A DNA stretch of 64,000 nucleotides from Raffaelea ambrosiae (lineage: Eukaryota; Ascomycota; Sordariomycetes; Ophiostomatales; Ophiostomataceae). The first letter of the stretch is position 1. The number at the start of each line of letters is the position of its first letter. Below are positions 1 to 12,300 of this stretch, piece by piece. The notes below the pieces were generated by a model. That model was not told the DNA's origin, did not search any database, and saw nothing but the letters and a program-made list of their open reading frames with translations. The DNA is taken from the NCBI GenBank assembly GCA_002778195.1, contig PCDI01000001.1, positions 2,120,939 to 2,184,938 of the forward strand, given 5' to 3'. Made by a program: the position numbers and the translations under genes.

Positions 1-91
1 TTCCTTCCCCGGCTCCCAGTTCAAAACAACGCCAATATTGGCAGCTTCCGGTGACATATTACACGATGGAAGACAGGGCAGTCCATCAAAT

Positions 92-578
92 TCATTCATT
101 GATATCAAGGACCTGCAATCCCTTCACCAGAAGCACTAGATTCTTGACCGCAGCCAAATGTGCTGGATCTGACTTGGCATAGTAATCTCGATGTGCAGCA
201 CTTTCGAAGACGGAGATGATCATGTGAGTGTAGCCATTCTAAAGGTGTGTCATCGTCAGCCCATGATAAAAACAGCCATCATTCGAAATTTTAAATTTTT
301 ATCAAAAAAAAAGCTACAAGGCATGTATGCACATACCTGGAATCCTTCGATCGAGTTGTCCACCCCGGCCGTGACAGACTTGATATATGGGGCCTTGGTG
401 TCAGGATGGATACACTTGTCTTTCAGCGCTTTCAGCTGCACCATCATCTGCACCCTGTTAGCGATGATTCAGAAAGCATTATGCGGCAGGACACTGCCAA
501 GCGCACCTCGTCGATCTTCTGGTCGCCAATGTCTGGCTTGAACTGAAGCTGAACGACATGGATGATTCCGCCCATCAT
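92..578 (-). CDS. Stress-responsive A/B barrel (Dabb) domain protein
   Basis: Three exons on the minus strand: 578-507, 447-337 and 238-92, separated by introns of 59 and 98 bp with GTGCGC/GTATGT donors and GCAG/TTAG acceptors, all phase 0. The product is 109 aa (108 if the second of two adjacent ATGs is used). It has the layout of a single Dabb barrel: an N-terminal strand IIHVVQLQFKP, a helix around LKALKDKC, the segment PYIKSVTAG and a C-terminal part containing FESAAHRDYYAKSDPAH. Small Dabb proteins form dimeric ferredoxin-like barrels; some fungal and plant members act as cyclases or monooxygenases in secondary metabolism, others are only stress-induced, so the reaction is unknown. It is transcribed away from the SDR gene at 1019, with 440 bp between the starts. 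The family is clear from sequence; the role is not. Confidence 0.8.
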
Positions 579-1018
579 GTAGAGTTGCAATTGGTCACAC
601 GGTTGTCTTTTTTGTGTTCGCGCAGCAAGTGACGATGAGGGTGAGTAGTTGGATTGCCCGACGTGAAAGTTCCCCGTGCTCTTTATTAGGCCGGGCTGCT
701 CGGGAGTATCTCGAGACCTAATAGATTTTCAGGGCTTTCCGTCGAATGTTCTTTTAGGATCTAGTGTTTCTTGGTATTGCCATAGGGTACACCAAAACCA
801 GCCCTGGCGCTGGTCGCAAGGTCTGCAGAAACTAGAGTCTCCTGATGGTGACCCACTCCTGGGGGCTACGTCGGCCCGTATTGATAGCCCCGGGGAAAAC
901 ACCGAAGGCGGGGCGATTGTAAGTAACCAACCCTTATGCTTCCTCTGCGAAATCGGGACCCCCCCTTTTTCGCGGACCCAGAATCGAACGCCACGGTATC
1001 TCGTATCTCATCTGCACC
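579..1018. promoter_or_regulatory. Shared intergenic region between divergent Dabb and SDR genes
   Basis: This 440 bp stretch lies between two divergently transcribed starts and must contain both promoters. I see no recognisable coding segment, RNA gene or repeat. No specific operator can be assigned by eye. Confidence 0.4.
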
Positions 1019-2047
1019 ATGACTAGCAAAGGTTCTGTCTTTCTTCTCGGCCCCGGCTTCATCGGGCACCAGGTCCTTAACGAGCTCCTCCGCGAAGGAT
1101 ACCAAGTAACTGCCTTGGTTCGGAGAGAAGAGGCACGGGCAAGCCTGGAGAAGGTCGGATGCAAGACCGTGCTCGGTACGCTGGACGATGACGGCATTAT
1201 TCGCAAATCTGCCGCCGCGGCCGACATTGTGATCCATGCCGCGACCGCAGACCATCTGCCATCCGCAGTGTCGGTGCTGGACGGAGTGGCCGCCCGTGCT
1301 GAGAGCGGAAAGAGTAGCATCTACATCCACACCAGCGGCTGCAGTGCCATCGTCGACAATGCCGGCGGCGTGTCTATCAGTGACAAGATCTTCGAGGACG
1401 ACAAGCCCGAAACGATCGACAGCATTGCGGACAATGCGCCCCACCGCTCCATCGATCTGGCTATTATGCAGCGCCGCAAAGAACTCGGCACCAAAGCGAA
1501 GATCTCCATTGTGCTCCCCCCCGTCATCTACGGCGTGGGCTCAGAGAACCGGCTGTCGATCCAGCTCCCGACGCTGACTCGGTTTGCTATCAAGCACGGC
1601 TATGCGGGTTACGTCGGGGGAGGCAATGCAGTTTGGGGCCATGTTCACGTGTCTGATTTAGCACGGGGATACGTTCAAATCCTGCATTACATGGAATCAG
1701 AGTCGGCAGACAAGGTGCTTGTGAATCCGTATTTCTTCGTGGAAAACGGCGATGAGTATTCGTGGAAGAGATGTGCAGACGAGATTGGAAAGGCACTGTA
1801 CAAAGCTGGCAAGGTCAGCGACCCCAGTCCCAAGCAAATCCCCATCAATCTCTACAGCGACATCTTTGGAGAGTGGTCTGAATCGGTGGTCGGCTGCAAT
1901 GCAAGGAATCGTGCCAACCGATTACGTGCCCTTGGCTGGAAGCCCCGGGAGAAGTCGGCCTTCGAGTCTCTTGTGTCGGATGAACTGCCAATCATCCTGG
2001 CAGACAAGACCGAGTTCAAGGGCTACGCAGGACCAGTCGCTTCATGA
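1019..2047 (+). CDS. Atypical short-chain dehydrogenase / NAD-dependent epimerase family protein
   Basis: Intronless gene of 342 aa with ATG in an acceptable context (GCACCATGA). The N-terminus carries a Rossmann nucleotide-binding turn (FLLGPGFIGHQV) followed by VTALVR, as in extended or atypical SDRs of the NAD-dependent epimerase/dehydratase group. Further family features are VIHAATADH after strand 4, YIHTSGCS after strand 5, and LPPVIYGVGSENR, the usual substrate-side loop. The canonical YxxxK pair is not visible: the expected place reads HRSIDLAIMQ, with no tyrosine-lysine, so it may be an atypical SDR with altered or no redox chemistry. It probably binds NAD(P) in the cytosol; the substrate is unknown. 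Its divergent partner is the Dabb protein. Confidence 0.85.
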   Translation: MTSKGSVFLLGPGFIGHQVLNELLREGYQVTALVRREEARASLEKVGCKTVLGTLDDDGIIRKSAAAADIVIHAATADHLPSAVSVLDGVAARAESGKSSIYIHTSGCSAIVDNAGGVSISDKIFEDDKPETIDSIADNAPHRSIDLAIMQRRKELGTKAKISIVLPPVIYGVGSENRLSIQLPTLTRFAIKHGYAGYVGGGNAVWGHVHVSDLARGYVQILHYMESESADKVLVNPYFFVENGDEYSWKRCADEIGKALYKAGKVSDPSPKQIPINLYSDIFGEWSESVVGCNARNRANRLRALGWKPREKSAFESLVSDELPIILADKTEFKGYAGPVAS

Positions 2048-4124
2048 AGTCGCTTCACTATCCAACGTTAGGTAGTCAGTGGTCCCATAGACCAATAAAA
2101 AATAGAGTGGAAACCCTTATGGCAGAGACCGAAGACATAGCTTGAAGAGTAGGGAACCTGTCTCGTTAGTAGTGAATGCGCAAGGCATGGAATGCAAGGA
2201 ATACCATCGGAAGAATGGAAGAGGGGGCATGGAAGACATGTCCGACGCAATGTCAATTGCTTCCAATTTTGATGGCAAGCCCACCCAACTGGCGCGACGA
2301 AACCAGGCCAACCGGGCACTTGCGACCTTTCGCTCATCAGGACCTAGTACGGCCATTTTTTGGAGTTCCCTGCAATGTCCCGAGAATCGTCGCCTCAACA
2401 CGCCAAGAGACGGTATGGTCCTGGAAGGGTCAATGACGTCCTCGCAGCGAGCCTCGTAGCCACCAAGGGGTGATCGCGATCAGTTTGTCCACAAGTGGCT
2501 GGATCGGAGCCGTCGGCTACCTCACAATGTACACCATGTCAAAGGGCAAACCCGACGCCCGAAGGGGTTTCGCCAATGGAACCCGGAGAAGACTTTACTG
2601 GTGGTCCTTCTCCGGGTTCCAGAGACGGCCACTCGGCACGGGCTGGGCCGACGTTCCGCATTACAACCATACCAGCGACTGCAGCGAGCTATTTTTCTCC
2701 GTTTGCTGACTGGATCTGGCGTGCGGCTTGATTCGACAAAGGAATTGATGCTATGAATGAGGCACGGGACAGCGGCATGTCGCTTTCCATGACCATCACA
2801 CCTCGCAGCCGCAAACGAGCACGGCCAAGGTGTCGTCGTCTGGTTCGATGACGGAGTTGAGCCGGGTCACACTCTGTGAAAGGTCTTCCGTTGGGCCAGA
2901 GACAAGCTATTGCTTGCGCTGACTGGAATCCAGTGCCTGTTGTCGAAACCGGTCTGGATTGGGCATGGATGAGCGTTATATGACGTTCCGTGAATCGGAT
3001 TTGCGAGGAAAAAAGAATCGTTCGAAGCCAAGTGCGATTTGAGACGAAGACGCGCTGGAAGAGACGACCGCGTCCATGAACAGGCACGCTGTCGTGTTGC
3101 GCGTCTGACGTATCCCACGGGGTGCGTGGTAGCGGTTCGCCGCGAGGGCCTACTCGCAAGATCCAGAGGCAATCGGTGCGCCGAAGAATCCGAGGAGTGG
3201 AATGTTGCGCGGTTTTTTTTTTCGGGTTTGTCTCTCTTATGGGGAACAAAGGATTGTGTGGTGTAGCGTATATTTATTCTTATTTTTTCCTGTTTCCTGT
3301 CTTCAGTGGCGGTGGGCGTACTCAGCACCTCCGAAATTGGGGGGGACTGCCACGAATGTTTTCACTGATGCAAAGGATTCCACTCCTTGGGGTCGTTTCC
3401 TTGGTGTGAAAGGTCAGGCACATTCCACGTCACTTTATGGTGTGGCCACTTGTGCACTTGTTTGTGTGGCGCATCCCTGTCGCAGCCCCCAGACAGGCAG
3501 TCCAAACAGTGGGCTGAAGGAAGGCAACCGTGCGCTGGTAAGGTTGGCGGCCGGACAGGGTTTCCCTTTCTAGCGGTATGCCAAGCCAGCGATCGCCTTT
3601 AGAGCGCGTCTTGGCAACCGTAACAGCACTCTTTCGCTCCCGTGGCGTCGGTAGTTAATTGTGAGTTAGGATAGGTCGTCAATTCTTTTTTTCACTGTCT
3701 CTCCTTGGCGACTGTGCCGATCAATATGGGTTCTTGACTTTTTCATGATGAACTGCGCCATAGCTAGAAAAAAAAACTGCAGAAGAGGTAAATGCGCGAG
3801 AATATGCGCGATTAATGAACAGTATGGAGAAATGAAGAAACGCGAAAATGAGGGCCGAATAGACCAGGCCGAAATGACAACGCCCACTCGATGAAGAAAA
3901 TGTAACATGAAAAAAATCCCCCCCAAAAAACAAAAACAGATATGAACGCCAAAATCGCCAGATCGTCCTGCCCAGATCGTCAGATCACTACGATCGTCCC
4001 AGATGCGCCGCGTTTTGGTCAATACTGACCACTAGGTCGTCGTATGCGTCGCGTATTCCCTGAGGCTATACAGGTCGACTCCCAGTCTCTCCGAAGTCCC
4101 AGCCGCTGCTCTGAGCAGTCAGGA
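2048..4124. other. Intergenic, no gene recognised
   Basis: About 2.1 kb. Open frames here are short, overlap on both strands and show no family resemblance. The portion from about 3700 to 3960 is AT- and A-rich. I see no RNA gene or mobile element. Confidence 0.5.
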
Positions 4125-5083
4125 TCAACCAAACTTGACACGGCGTCCGGCCAATAGCCCGACCTCTGGGCACCACTCGGCAATGTCGCCCATCTTTGCC
4201 GCCTGCCACCGCTTCGGCTGGTGGTACCCCAATGGCTGGTCGTAGTAAATGGTCTCGACGGCGAACGTCTGGGCGACATCGTAGGACGGCATCTTGATAT
4301 CGTCGCCGCGTTCGGCGCGCGCCTTGAGCTGCTTGTAGAACCACCGGTCCTCGTAGTCCTCCTTGCTGGCAGAAAAGTCGGCCTTGAGAGTAACGTCCAG
4401 AAACAGACGCGGGTTCCGCAGCGATAGGCCGCCGTTGTAGCCTTCGCCGAACTTAGAGGCAATGGGTGCGCCGACAAAGTCGTATTCGAAAAAGTCATCG
4501 ACCTTCGCGGCAGCCTTGCTGCAGATGACGCTGTCGGCCTGGAAAAGCAGAACCCGCTCGGCGGACTCCAGCTGCTCCCACAGCCATGGACTAGCCAAAA
4601 AGATCGACACAGAACTGGTGCTGCTCAGCTTCGTATCTGGTGGTAGGTAACGGACTTCAATGTCGCCGTTGACGAAGGCGCGCTGGAAGGCAGGGGAGTC
4701 CGGCATAGACCAGTTCTCCTCGAGCGTGTAGAAGACGATGCGCCAGGTTGGGCCGAGGACGCTGGCGAAATGAAGAATGAGCGGGACGAGGTTGGGCGGC
4801 GTGCCGGTCTCGATGATTACGGCAGCCGGACGTCTGTCACCAGAAGGACGGGGGATCTAACATGCTTAGCAGGTGACGGCGGTGCGGAGTAGGTTGCCGA
4901 AACATCACCAAACAGACGGCTACTCACCATTGTCATGAGATATTGTGGCTGCCACCAAAAGAGGCAGACGAACCAGACAGCGGCACAGGCAACGACGGCA
5001 AACAGCATGCCCTTCGTGTAGCGGACGGGAAGGCCGGACCATGGCCGTCTCTTGGACGCAGTGACAGGCGGTTCGAGCATCAT
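4125..5083 (-). CDS. DUF5672 family protein, predicted type II membrane protein
   Basis: Two exons: 5083-4928 and 4856-4125, joined across a 71 bp intron (donor GTGAGT, acceptor TTAG; a later CAG would break the frame). The product is 295-296 aa. Residues 1-24 are cytosolic-like and basic, residues 25-44 form one hydrophobic segment (GMLFAVVACAAVWFVCLFWW), and the rest is the DUF5672 region with AAVIIETG, LHFASVLGPTWRIVFYT, VLLFQADSVIC, the strongly typical YDFVGAPIA and YNGGLSLRN, and EDRWFY. DUF5672 proteins look like glycosyltransferase-type folds (QADS and NGGLSLR recall donor-site motifs), so a Golgi/ER glycosyltransferase role is an inference. Its upstream flank on the right is a long gene-poor stretch. 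Confidence 0.85.
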
Positions 5084-8000
5084 GATGTGTGGGTGTGTGG
5101 ATGCGTGTGCGTGCTGAATGTACTTATGGTGGTGTGTATGTGTTATGTGTTAAGGGAAAAAAAAAAAGAAAAACTCTTTCCCTTTCCTTGCTTGTTGTCT
5201 GTATGAAATCGGCCGGCGAGCTCGTTTCCACGTTTCGGGAGGGGGTTGGTGGCCGTTAAAAAGAGCAAACCATAGCAGGTGTGGCAAACACGAGACACGA
5301 GAAGACAAAAGATTGGAGGGAACAATTTGCGAGAGAAGTGCGGCAGTCGTAGAACTACATAGTAATCACAGAATTCCTCCCCGGTAACCCAAATGACAAA
5401 AGGGAGGAGCGGCCTGTATGCGAGGCGCAGGGAAAGGGCAGGAAAGGGCAGGGAAAAGGCAACAACTACGGTAGCCTGTCGTCTTTCGTGCCAAGCTGGG
5501 CCCGCGAGTGGGGCCTTATCTGGGTCAAACTCTCAGCTACTGCCTAATTCCAGCGATTGCTGTTGGCTGGCCGTTCTTGTGTGCCCATTGTGACGATTGT
5601 GACGGCCTCCAGAGGCAAGAACGAGTCTCGAAACGTGGGCCAGGAATTACCTGGATGGGAAAGCGCGACCCAGCTTGGACCCAGCACGCAGCTGGCTTGG
5701 CTCAAAGGCTCGAAAGGCCCCACTTGCCTCTCTGATCATGACCTGCTAGGAGCCTAGGATCGCTCTAACATGCACCTAAAGTGACAAAACAGCTGCTAAA
5801 AATGACGGCCCATGTTTAAACCCTGTTTTTGATCCTTTCGTGTCTGCGTCTACTACGAGCTTCGTTGTTTTCTTTGGTTTCAGTGGTTTTGGTGCCTTCT
5901 GTGCTGCGAGTATCTCTGGTGCTTTTCATCCGTCCCTGCCGTGTCATCCTTCTTCCCTCTACGGCTTCCACTCCTACATAGTATGTTCCTCTCCTTTTTG
6001 CCGCAAATTGGCGAAACTCCTTTGTTTTTTTCCTTTTTCTGCTAATTCCATTTCTTTTCACTGCTTATTTTTTCCTCTTCCATATACTCGTCATAATTTC
6101 AAAATTTGCTTTCCCCCTTTTCTGTTTTCTCTGCTCCCTCCTCGCTGGCATTTTGCTTAGTTCGGCATACTTCCACATCAGCGTCACCTTCGTTCCCTCT
6201 ATTGTTCCCTCCTCAATCTCGGCGTCCCTCCCCAGCGTCCTCGTCACCCCGCCGATCCTATTGCGACTGCGCTCATCCTTCGGCCAACACTTCCTTCGCC
6301 GCCCCCCTTACCGCCCGTTGTGGTTTGTTTCACGGGGCAAACGCTCAAGCGCACTGGTGGTGGTGTCTTACCAGATAGTCTTACCAGATATCTCGCCGGG
6401 TCCTGTCCCATCTGACGGTGTGCATGGCAAGGGCCCAGGCAAAAGGTGCCGGATGTGATACAGACCTGGTTGTTGGCCAAGACCGGGAGCTTCTGTTGGG
6501 GGTAGGGGGGCGGCCACCGGTGACACGCACTTGCCCTTGCACATAAAGACAAGCATATTATGCGACCGTGGGGTCCGCTCTGATTCATGAAGACGTGTCA
6601 CTCCTCTGGGCCAATTCGTCCGAGCCGTTGCCGAAGGCCCGTGGAGTGGGTGCCATGCTGTCATAGTGGCAGATCGGATATGCGCGAGCGAATTAAATTG
6701 CGATCATAATCAAATTAAGAAATAAAGTACACCACGGCACACATACGAGTGATACGGGTGGTAATCTGCGTGGCACGGGTATGATAAAGAAACCTACAAA
6801 ACACAAAGTTTATCCCCGGGCGGCGTTTCGTTCGTAACTACCCAAGATACCACAGTAAGCAGCTCCAGGCCTGTCTGTAGTGGTGTGCTCTTGCCTCGTT
6901 TGACGTCAGTTCTCGGTGAGATCCGCAGACATGCTTCCCCGGCGGGCAGCCAAAATCCGCCACTGTCTCACTAAGAGAAAGGCCTAACAGAAGGCTACTG
7001 TCAAAATCTTGCTTGGGTGGTCCACTGCCTCGTAAACTCGTAGCCCGTAACTCGTAACCCGTATATAATGGTAGCGAAGATATCCCACCGCGACAGTATC
7101 TTGCAGCAAAGTAAGGAGTTGGTGCAGGGTGCCCGTGCTCGCTGGGAAAGGTGACATACTGCAGGGTTTTCTTTCGGTAAGCGCCCCAGATAGGCGGCGC
7201 GCACCAGCAGAAAGGGCAACGAGTAATAGTTAAAGCCCACTTTTTCTTGGTCTAAAAAACGCCAAAACTCAACAAACAAATCAATCCGAGGACGCGGACA
7301 AGAAAAGTATGGAAAGAGGGAAAAAAAAGTGAAAGGGGAGAAAGGGGGAGAAGAGGAAAAAAGCAGCACCCAACAGCAGACAATTGCCAATTACACCGTA
7401 ATTTTCAGCGCCTCTCGGAATGCGCGGCCAGGAGGCCCAGCAAGCCGCGACTTGTGGGCGATTTGCATTTCCTGTCACCCTCTTCTGCAAGGAGCAATAG
7501 AAAATCGTGGACCGAAATGGCCACACGAAATGAGGTGCAAAGCTGAACCAAAATGAACCAGAAGAACATCCCACCACAAGGTCGTAATCGCAGCCTCCAA
7601 CGGGGGTTTTGCAACTTCCCTGTCCGTGCCCAGAGTAGACAAAGGGAGGTCGCCCACATCTCTTCAGAAGGGCTCGAACGGCCCATGGTCCTTGACGAGT
7701 GGATTAGTCAGGGGTTCTTTGGTGTGGCTTTAAGTTCTGAACACATTGTCTGCATCTGTTCTTTGAATCGCATTCTCCCTGCCCCGGGCGAACGCACACG
7801 CTTCTGACCCCGTAGGACAAACTGGCGAGCCTCCCGAGCTTCTGTTTGTTGCCTGCGCCCGTGTCCGGACTCGTGAATCTTGGTTTTCGCTTATTTTTTT
7901 TCGTCCTCGCTCGTCCTCGCTTCTTACTCGGCCACAAACAGACGAAAGGGATGAAACCCCAACAAACCTGGAGAGAGAGCAACATCCCCTGGCGAAGACG

Positions 8001-9230
8001 TCCTGCATTTTCTTATTTTTGGCTCCCGGGATACGATTCGTTCGACCGAGCCTGCTTGACGCCCCTCAATCCTTCCCAGCTCCCCCGCGCAGGGGATCAG
8101 TTTAGCCGCAGGGCTTAGTTCCCCTATCTGCTGAGCCACCCGTGCCTCATCGGGATGCCATTTTTGGGGGCGCTTCGTCGTATGTCACGTCCAGCCTTCT
8201 CGTATGGAGAAAAGCATGCGACCAACGATGTCACACCCACGCCGTGATTGGTGGCTGCTCTTTCCTCGCATTGTCCGGTGCCTACTGTAGTATATGTATG
8301 ACTGCACTATGGGCGAAAGAAGCCCAACTCTTGCCAGACCAAGGGGGAATGCGACACGAAAGACATGCTTGTTCTGGTTCATTTGTTCCCTTTGTATTTT
8401 TGGTTGTGACCAGCTTCTACGATTACGAACACGAAGTCTCGCGAGCAACCCCCTCTAGAACGTTCACGAACTGTCCGTGTTGTGTAGTTAATGGCCAGGA
8501 TGGGCACAATTCTGGGCGCAGAGATGCCGCATCTCGTGTACGAGTATGGGTTTTGGTGTATACAAGCAACATCCGTTTCTCGGGCGTTGTCAGCCAAGCC
8601 GAGAGAATCAACGTACGTTTCAAAGCTTGCTCCCAACAGGCCCCAATTCTTATTCGTGGTAATATCTGTCAATGGTATTGTGCGAGATTCCCATTTCTCA
8701 ATTATTTCTTGTCTTCCACTCTTGGTAACACAACATACGCAGAGAAAATGAACAGTCAAACCGCAGGCTCAAGGGCCGGTTTCAAAGTTGAATGGCAGGA
8801 TTTTGTTATTTGTTATTTGACCCTTCCTTTCCTTCCTTCATCTTCTTTTTTTCTTTTCAATTGCATTCTGGCCCAGTTTCAATTCACCCTAGTAATTTCG
8901 ACAAAGTCCAGTTTACTGCGAACTCGCAACTCGGAACAACACTGTGTTACAAACATTGACGACACGGCATGCAGGTTGTTCGAAGACATTGTCTCCTTCC
9001 TGCGACCTCTTCCCAGAATGAATGCTAGCAATGTCGTCAACAATGATCTGCAGAACACAAAACGTACCGAATGCCAAAAGAAAAAGGTTTCCTGTTCAAC
9101 GTGACAACGCCAGTTCTACTCTGCAAAAGAGAAAGAAGAAACCCAAGTCATCACGGAGGAAAAAAAAAGGAAAAAAAAAATGATTTCAAAGTTCGCGTGA
9201 TGCCTTCGTACAAAGGCGCATCGGGATTTG
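5084..9230. other. Gene-poor region
   Basis: About 4.1 kb without a gene I can support. It has a pyrimidine-rich tract at about 5820-6330 that resembles the leader of a plus-strand gene, but no recognisable gene follows. A stop-to-stop plus-strand open frame of about 320 codons (8142-9104; it opens with GTG and its first ATG lies about 50 codons in) has no recognised motif and a cysteine-rich, low-complexity-like composition. AT content is higher than in the genes around it. Confidence 0.45.
5820..6330 (+). promoter_or_regulatory. Pyrimidine-rich tract resembling a fungal 5' leader, no gene downstream
   Basis: The plus strand is dominated by C and T runs, as seen just upstream of the permease at 19126 and the regulator at 41963. 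Here no conserved open frame follows within 1 kb, so it may be a relic, the leader of a non-coding RNA, or simple low-complexity DNA. Confidence 0.25.
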
Positions 9231-9304
9231 AGCCCAACGCGGGGGTCGAACCCGCAACCTTAAGATTAAGAGTCTTACGCTCTATCCGATTGAGCTAGCC
9301 GGGC
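9231..9304 (-). tRNA. tRNA-Lys (anticodon CUU), no intron
   Basis: Read on the minus strand this 74-nt segment folds as a cloverleaf. The acceptor stem is GCCCGGC with GTTGGGC (two G-U pairs). The D stem is GCTC/GAGC, the anticodon stem TAAGA/TCTTA encloses loop CTCTTAA (anticodon CTT), and the T arm GCGGG/CCCGC encloses TTCGACC. The T-arm carries a good B box and the D-arm an A box. The discriminator base is T; CCA is not encoded, as expected in eukaryotes. It stands alone in the gene-poor region. Confidence 0.95.
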
Positions 9305-12300
9305 GAGCCACTGAAGTCAAGGTTGTCATTAGGCGTTAGCCTGTGATGGGATTTTCGCAGTCTAATCCGGTCTTTTATCCACCAGCTGGGTAGTTCGTTT
9401 GAATGCTGCTTTGTCTGGTATTTTTGACTGATCTTTCCCTGTTGTTTTGTGGCCTAGTCCTACTCTTGATTGGGCTGTCCTGGAAATTGATTTTATCATC
9501 ATTCTGACTGCCAGTTTGACTGTCATCAGATCACGGACCTGCCTGGATGATGGGAAGACGGCATCGTGCCCCAAATACCGCGGGTGTCAGCATGGGCTCT
9601 TAACTTCTCCATCTGGTGTCACGTTCACCTCGTTCTCTTCTTGAAAAGGAGATCACGGAGATCCCACTATTTGGTTACCCGACCCCAGCCCGGAAGCTGC
9701 CCATGCAAATATTAAGGTAAGAGTGTAGCAAGTCATGCTGTCATGCCGTAGTTAGACGGCACAGAAGCCAATAGTTGGCGTAGAAGTCGTGATGCTTCGT
9801 ACCAAGACGAACAAGCAATGCAGCCCTGGAATTACTGTTGTTTTCTCGCATATGACCAGAAGACCTTATAGCCCGTAACGTACTACGCATTCAGCAAACA
9901 AACAATACTTTCCCGATTTTGGAGGTGGGAATGGCTGAAACATGATATTCTAGTCATACTAGAGGAAGTTTTCTAGTACCAAGCATAGAGATGCAGCCTT
10001 GTGATCAGTTGTTTTGTTGTAGTCTTGCGTTACTTTCAGTGAACCGCCAAGCCAAGTGTTTACCACTTCCTCAGGTATCAGCTTCGGGACAGTCTTCTTC
10101 TTCATGACGATGGAAAATGCACATGGGCACACTCCGACCATCTGTCCAGGGAAATCCGATTTCCTGTTCCAAAAGGGCATGACATTGCGTCTAACCTTCT
10201 GCTGTCGTTTTTGGCCACTGGAAGCATCACTTGAGCTTCACGATTCAGCTATCATTTCACACCTACTACCACAACGACAGAGTACAGCCTTTCCCCATCA
10301 ACCTTTGGACAGGGCCAGAAGGAGGCTCTTATCCACCTCAAGGGCTCTATGTCGTGTCAGCCAGCGGACTTTCTGCCATTTTCTCTTCCTACGAGTGGCA
10401 GACAAACTTGTGGACAGAATAGAAGCCGCAGTTTGGTACGAGCTTGCTACCAGTTGGCAAGAGATCAGCCACCTGAGACATTTGCAAGATAGCGTATCTG
10501 CCTAGCAGTATCCTCGTAACAGCGGCAAGACTAAAGCATATGAGAACGGAACCCAGTGTCGATTTCAACTGTCGAAACAGAGCCGCAGAAGAGGCTGTAT
10601 ACCCATGTTGGAGGGGAGGCCCACATGGCATGGATGATATTGCGGTGGTCTTCGCTGGTAATCTCGTTGGAAGCCTACCAGCGTCCCTGAGAAGGTAATA
10701 TGCAGTCTTCGTCGCTCGAGGTAACCGCGTGGCCGTGTTGCCAACATCCGTGCAGTCGAGGAGACGGGCTTTCCGGAAAATGCCGTCGCCCCTCGGTCCT
10801 GGTTCCTCAACGGCGCCGTTTGTGGACAGCCCGCCATGTGCAATAGTCAAAGAGCACCATCCCTGGAGTCCGGGAATATAATCCGCCAAGACATCGTCAA
10901 CGAGACGACACCACAACCACAAGGCAAACGTAGAACGGCTACACCAGGACCGGGCTGGGTGAGCGACAGTCACTGGACCGCTCCCAGCGATCCTGGGAAG
11001 CCGCAACAGGGCCTAAGCAATCCGATGTACGTGAGCAGACACGCGCGGTGGTCTGGTCTGGTATACAGTGCGGCCACGGCACACGGCACACGGCATCGGT
11101 TCGGGTAGGGTTTCGCGCGGCATGTGGCAAAAACGGGCGGGAACGCGGTCTTCGCCAGGTTGACGATCACCTGATGGCCAGCAACAGCCTTCGTTCCGGA
11201 TGAAGCCACGATGGTCCGGGTGGTGTTACGCATCGAAGTAGTTGGTAGAGAGTTGTCCCGTAGCCGCCCCGGACGGGGATGAACGGCGTCACGGCTCCTG
11301 GCCGCGCTGGAGGTAAAGAGGATGTGTTGATCAACAACGTTCGCCTGTACTTGTTTTCGTCAGCTTTTTGAAATCCCCCTTTTGACCATGTCGTTGCTTT
11401 GTTGCTTTCTTGGATTCTCTTCATACTCATCGCGGATGGCGGATATTACTAGTTTCGATTATGAAACGCATTGCCGGGCTGGTGAGACGGCGTATGCCAC
11501 TTTCATCGGTGACGCGTTTCAACAGTAGCCACCTAGGTCCAGATGTATAAGAATGAATGGTAGTGCAGGCGAGAGATATATGTCCCCGGAGGATAGGAAC
11601 AACACCACATCTGCTCCTTGTTCCTGTTCCCCTGCTCCTTGCTCCTAATCCTACGCGAGCATATCGGAGTTTTAGTCGCGCAATAACCCGCGACATAGTC
11701 GAGTAGTCCCTCGCCTTTTCAGACTTCCGGCGGGAATTGTACGGAACACCACACCTAGGAAATGCCTACATAGTACATACGATCGTAGGGCACATACTAT
11801 AGTAGTAGAGGCACTTGGCGTGATCCGTTGAACGGACTATTCGACCTCGCAGGTCGCTAATAGTTAGTTGCTCGACCCCGACATTCCCATTTGGAGGCAA
11901 CCAATTCGAGCCAATTCGAGCCAATTCAAGCCGACGAGTGGTAGTCCGACGCATTTTCATCCGAATCCCGTCCGCTAACACCGCGTACCACTGTCTGCAC
12001 CCCATGCAGGCCGTCAGCCACCGCGATTTTGTTCTATCAGTTCTCACGTTCTGCTATTGTTCTACAATGTCTTGCGAGAGCCCACCATGCATATGGATGA
12101 GACGCTACTCTTACGTCTATAACAATACGTTGTCCTGGGTCCAAGTATGATTCCAAATGGTTTTATATTTTCCCAGGGATCTATGCTGACAGCCAAATAC
12201 CACGTGGATTCACCAGTGTGTATAAAATCTTGGTCGGTCTCGCGTATTTCGAAAGTTTGTACAGTGGCACTGTTGCACTGACATGGATGGAGCTGCGTTG

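Noticed and set aside
700..900. Possible dispersed 5S rRNA gene
   Set aside because: Only a few short words recall 5S; the conserved internal control region could not be found on either strand.
8142..9104. Open frame of about 320 codons on the plus strand
   Set aside because: It begins with GTG, the first ATG is about 50 codons in, codon use is not gene-like and the translation has no motif. It is mentioned only as part of the gene-poor block.
10389..11006. 205-codon minus-strand open frame
   Set aside because: No family resemblance, Leu/Arg/Pro composition typical of chance frames, and competing frames on both strands.
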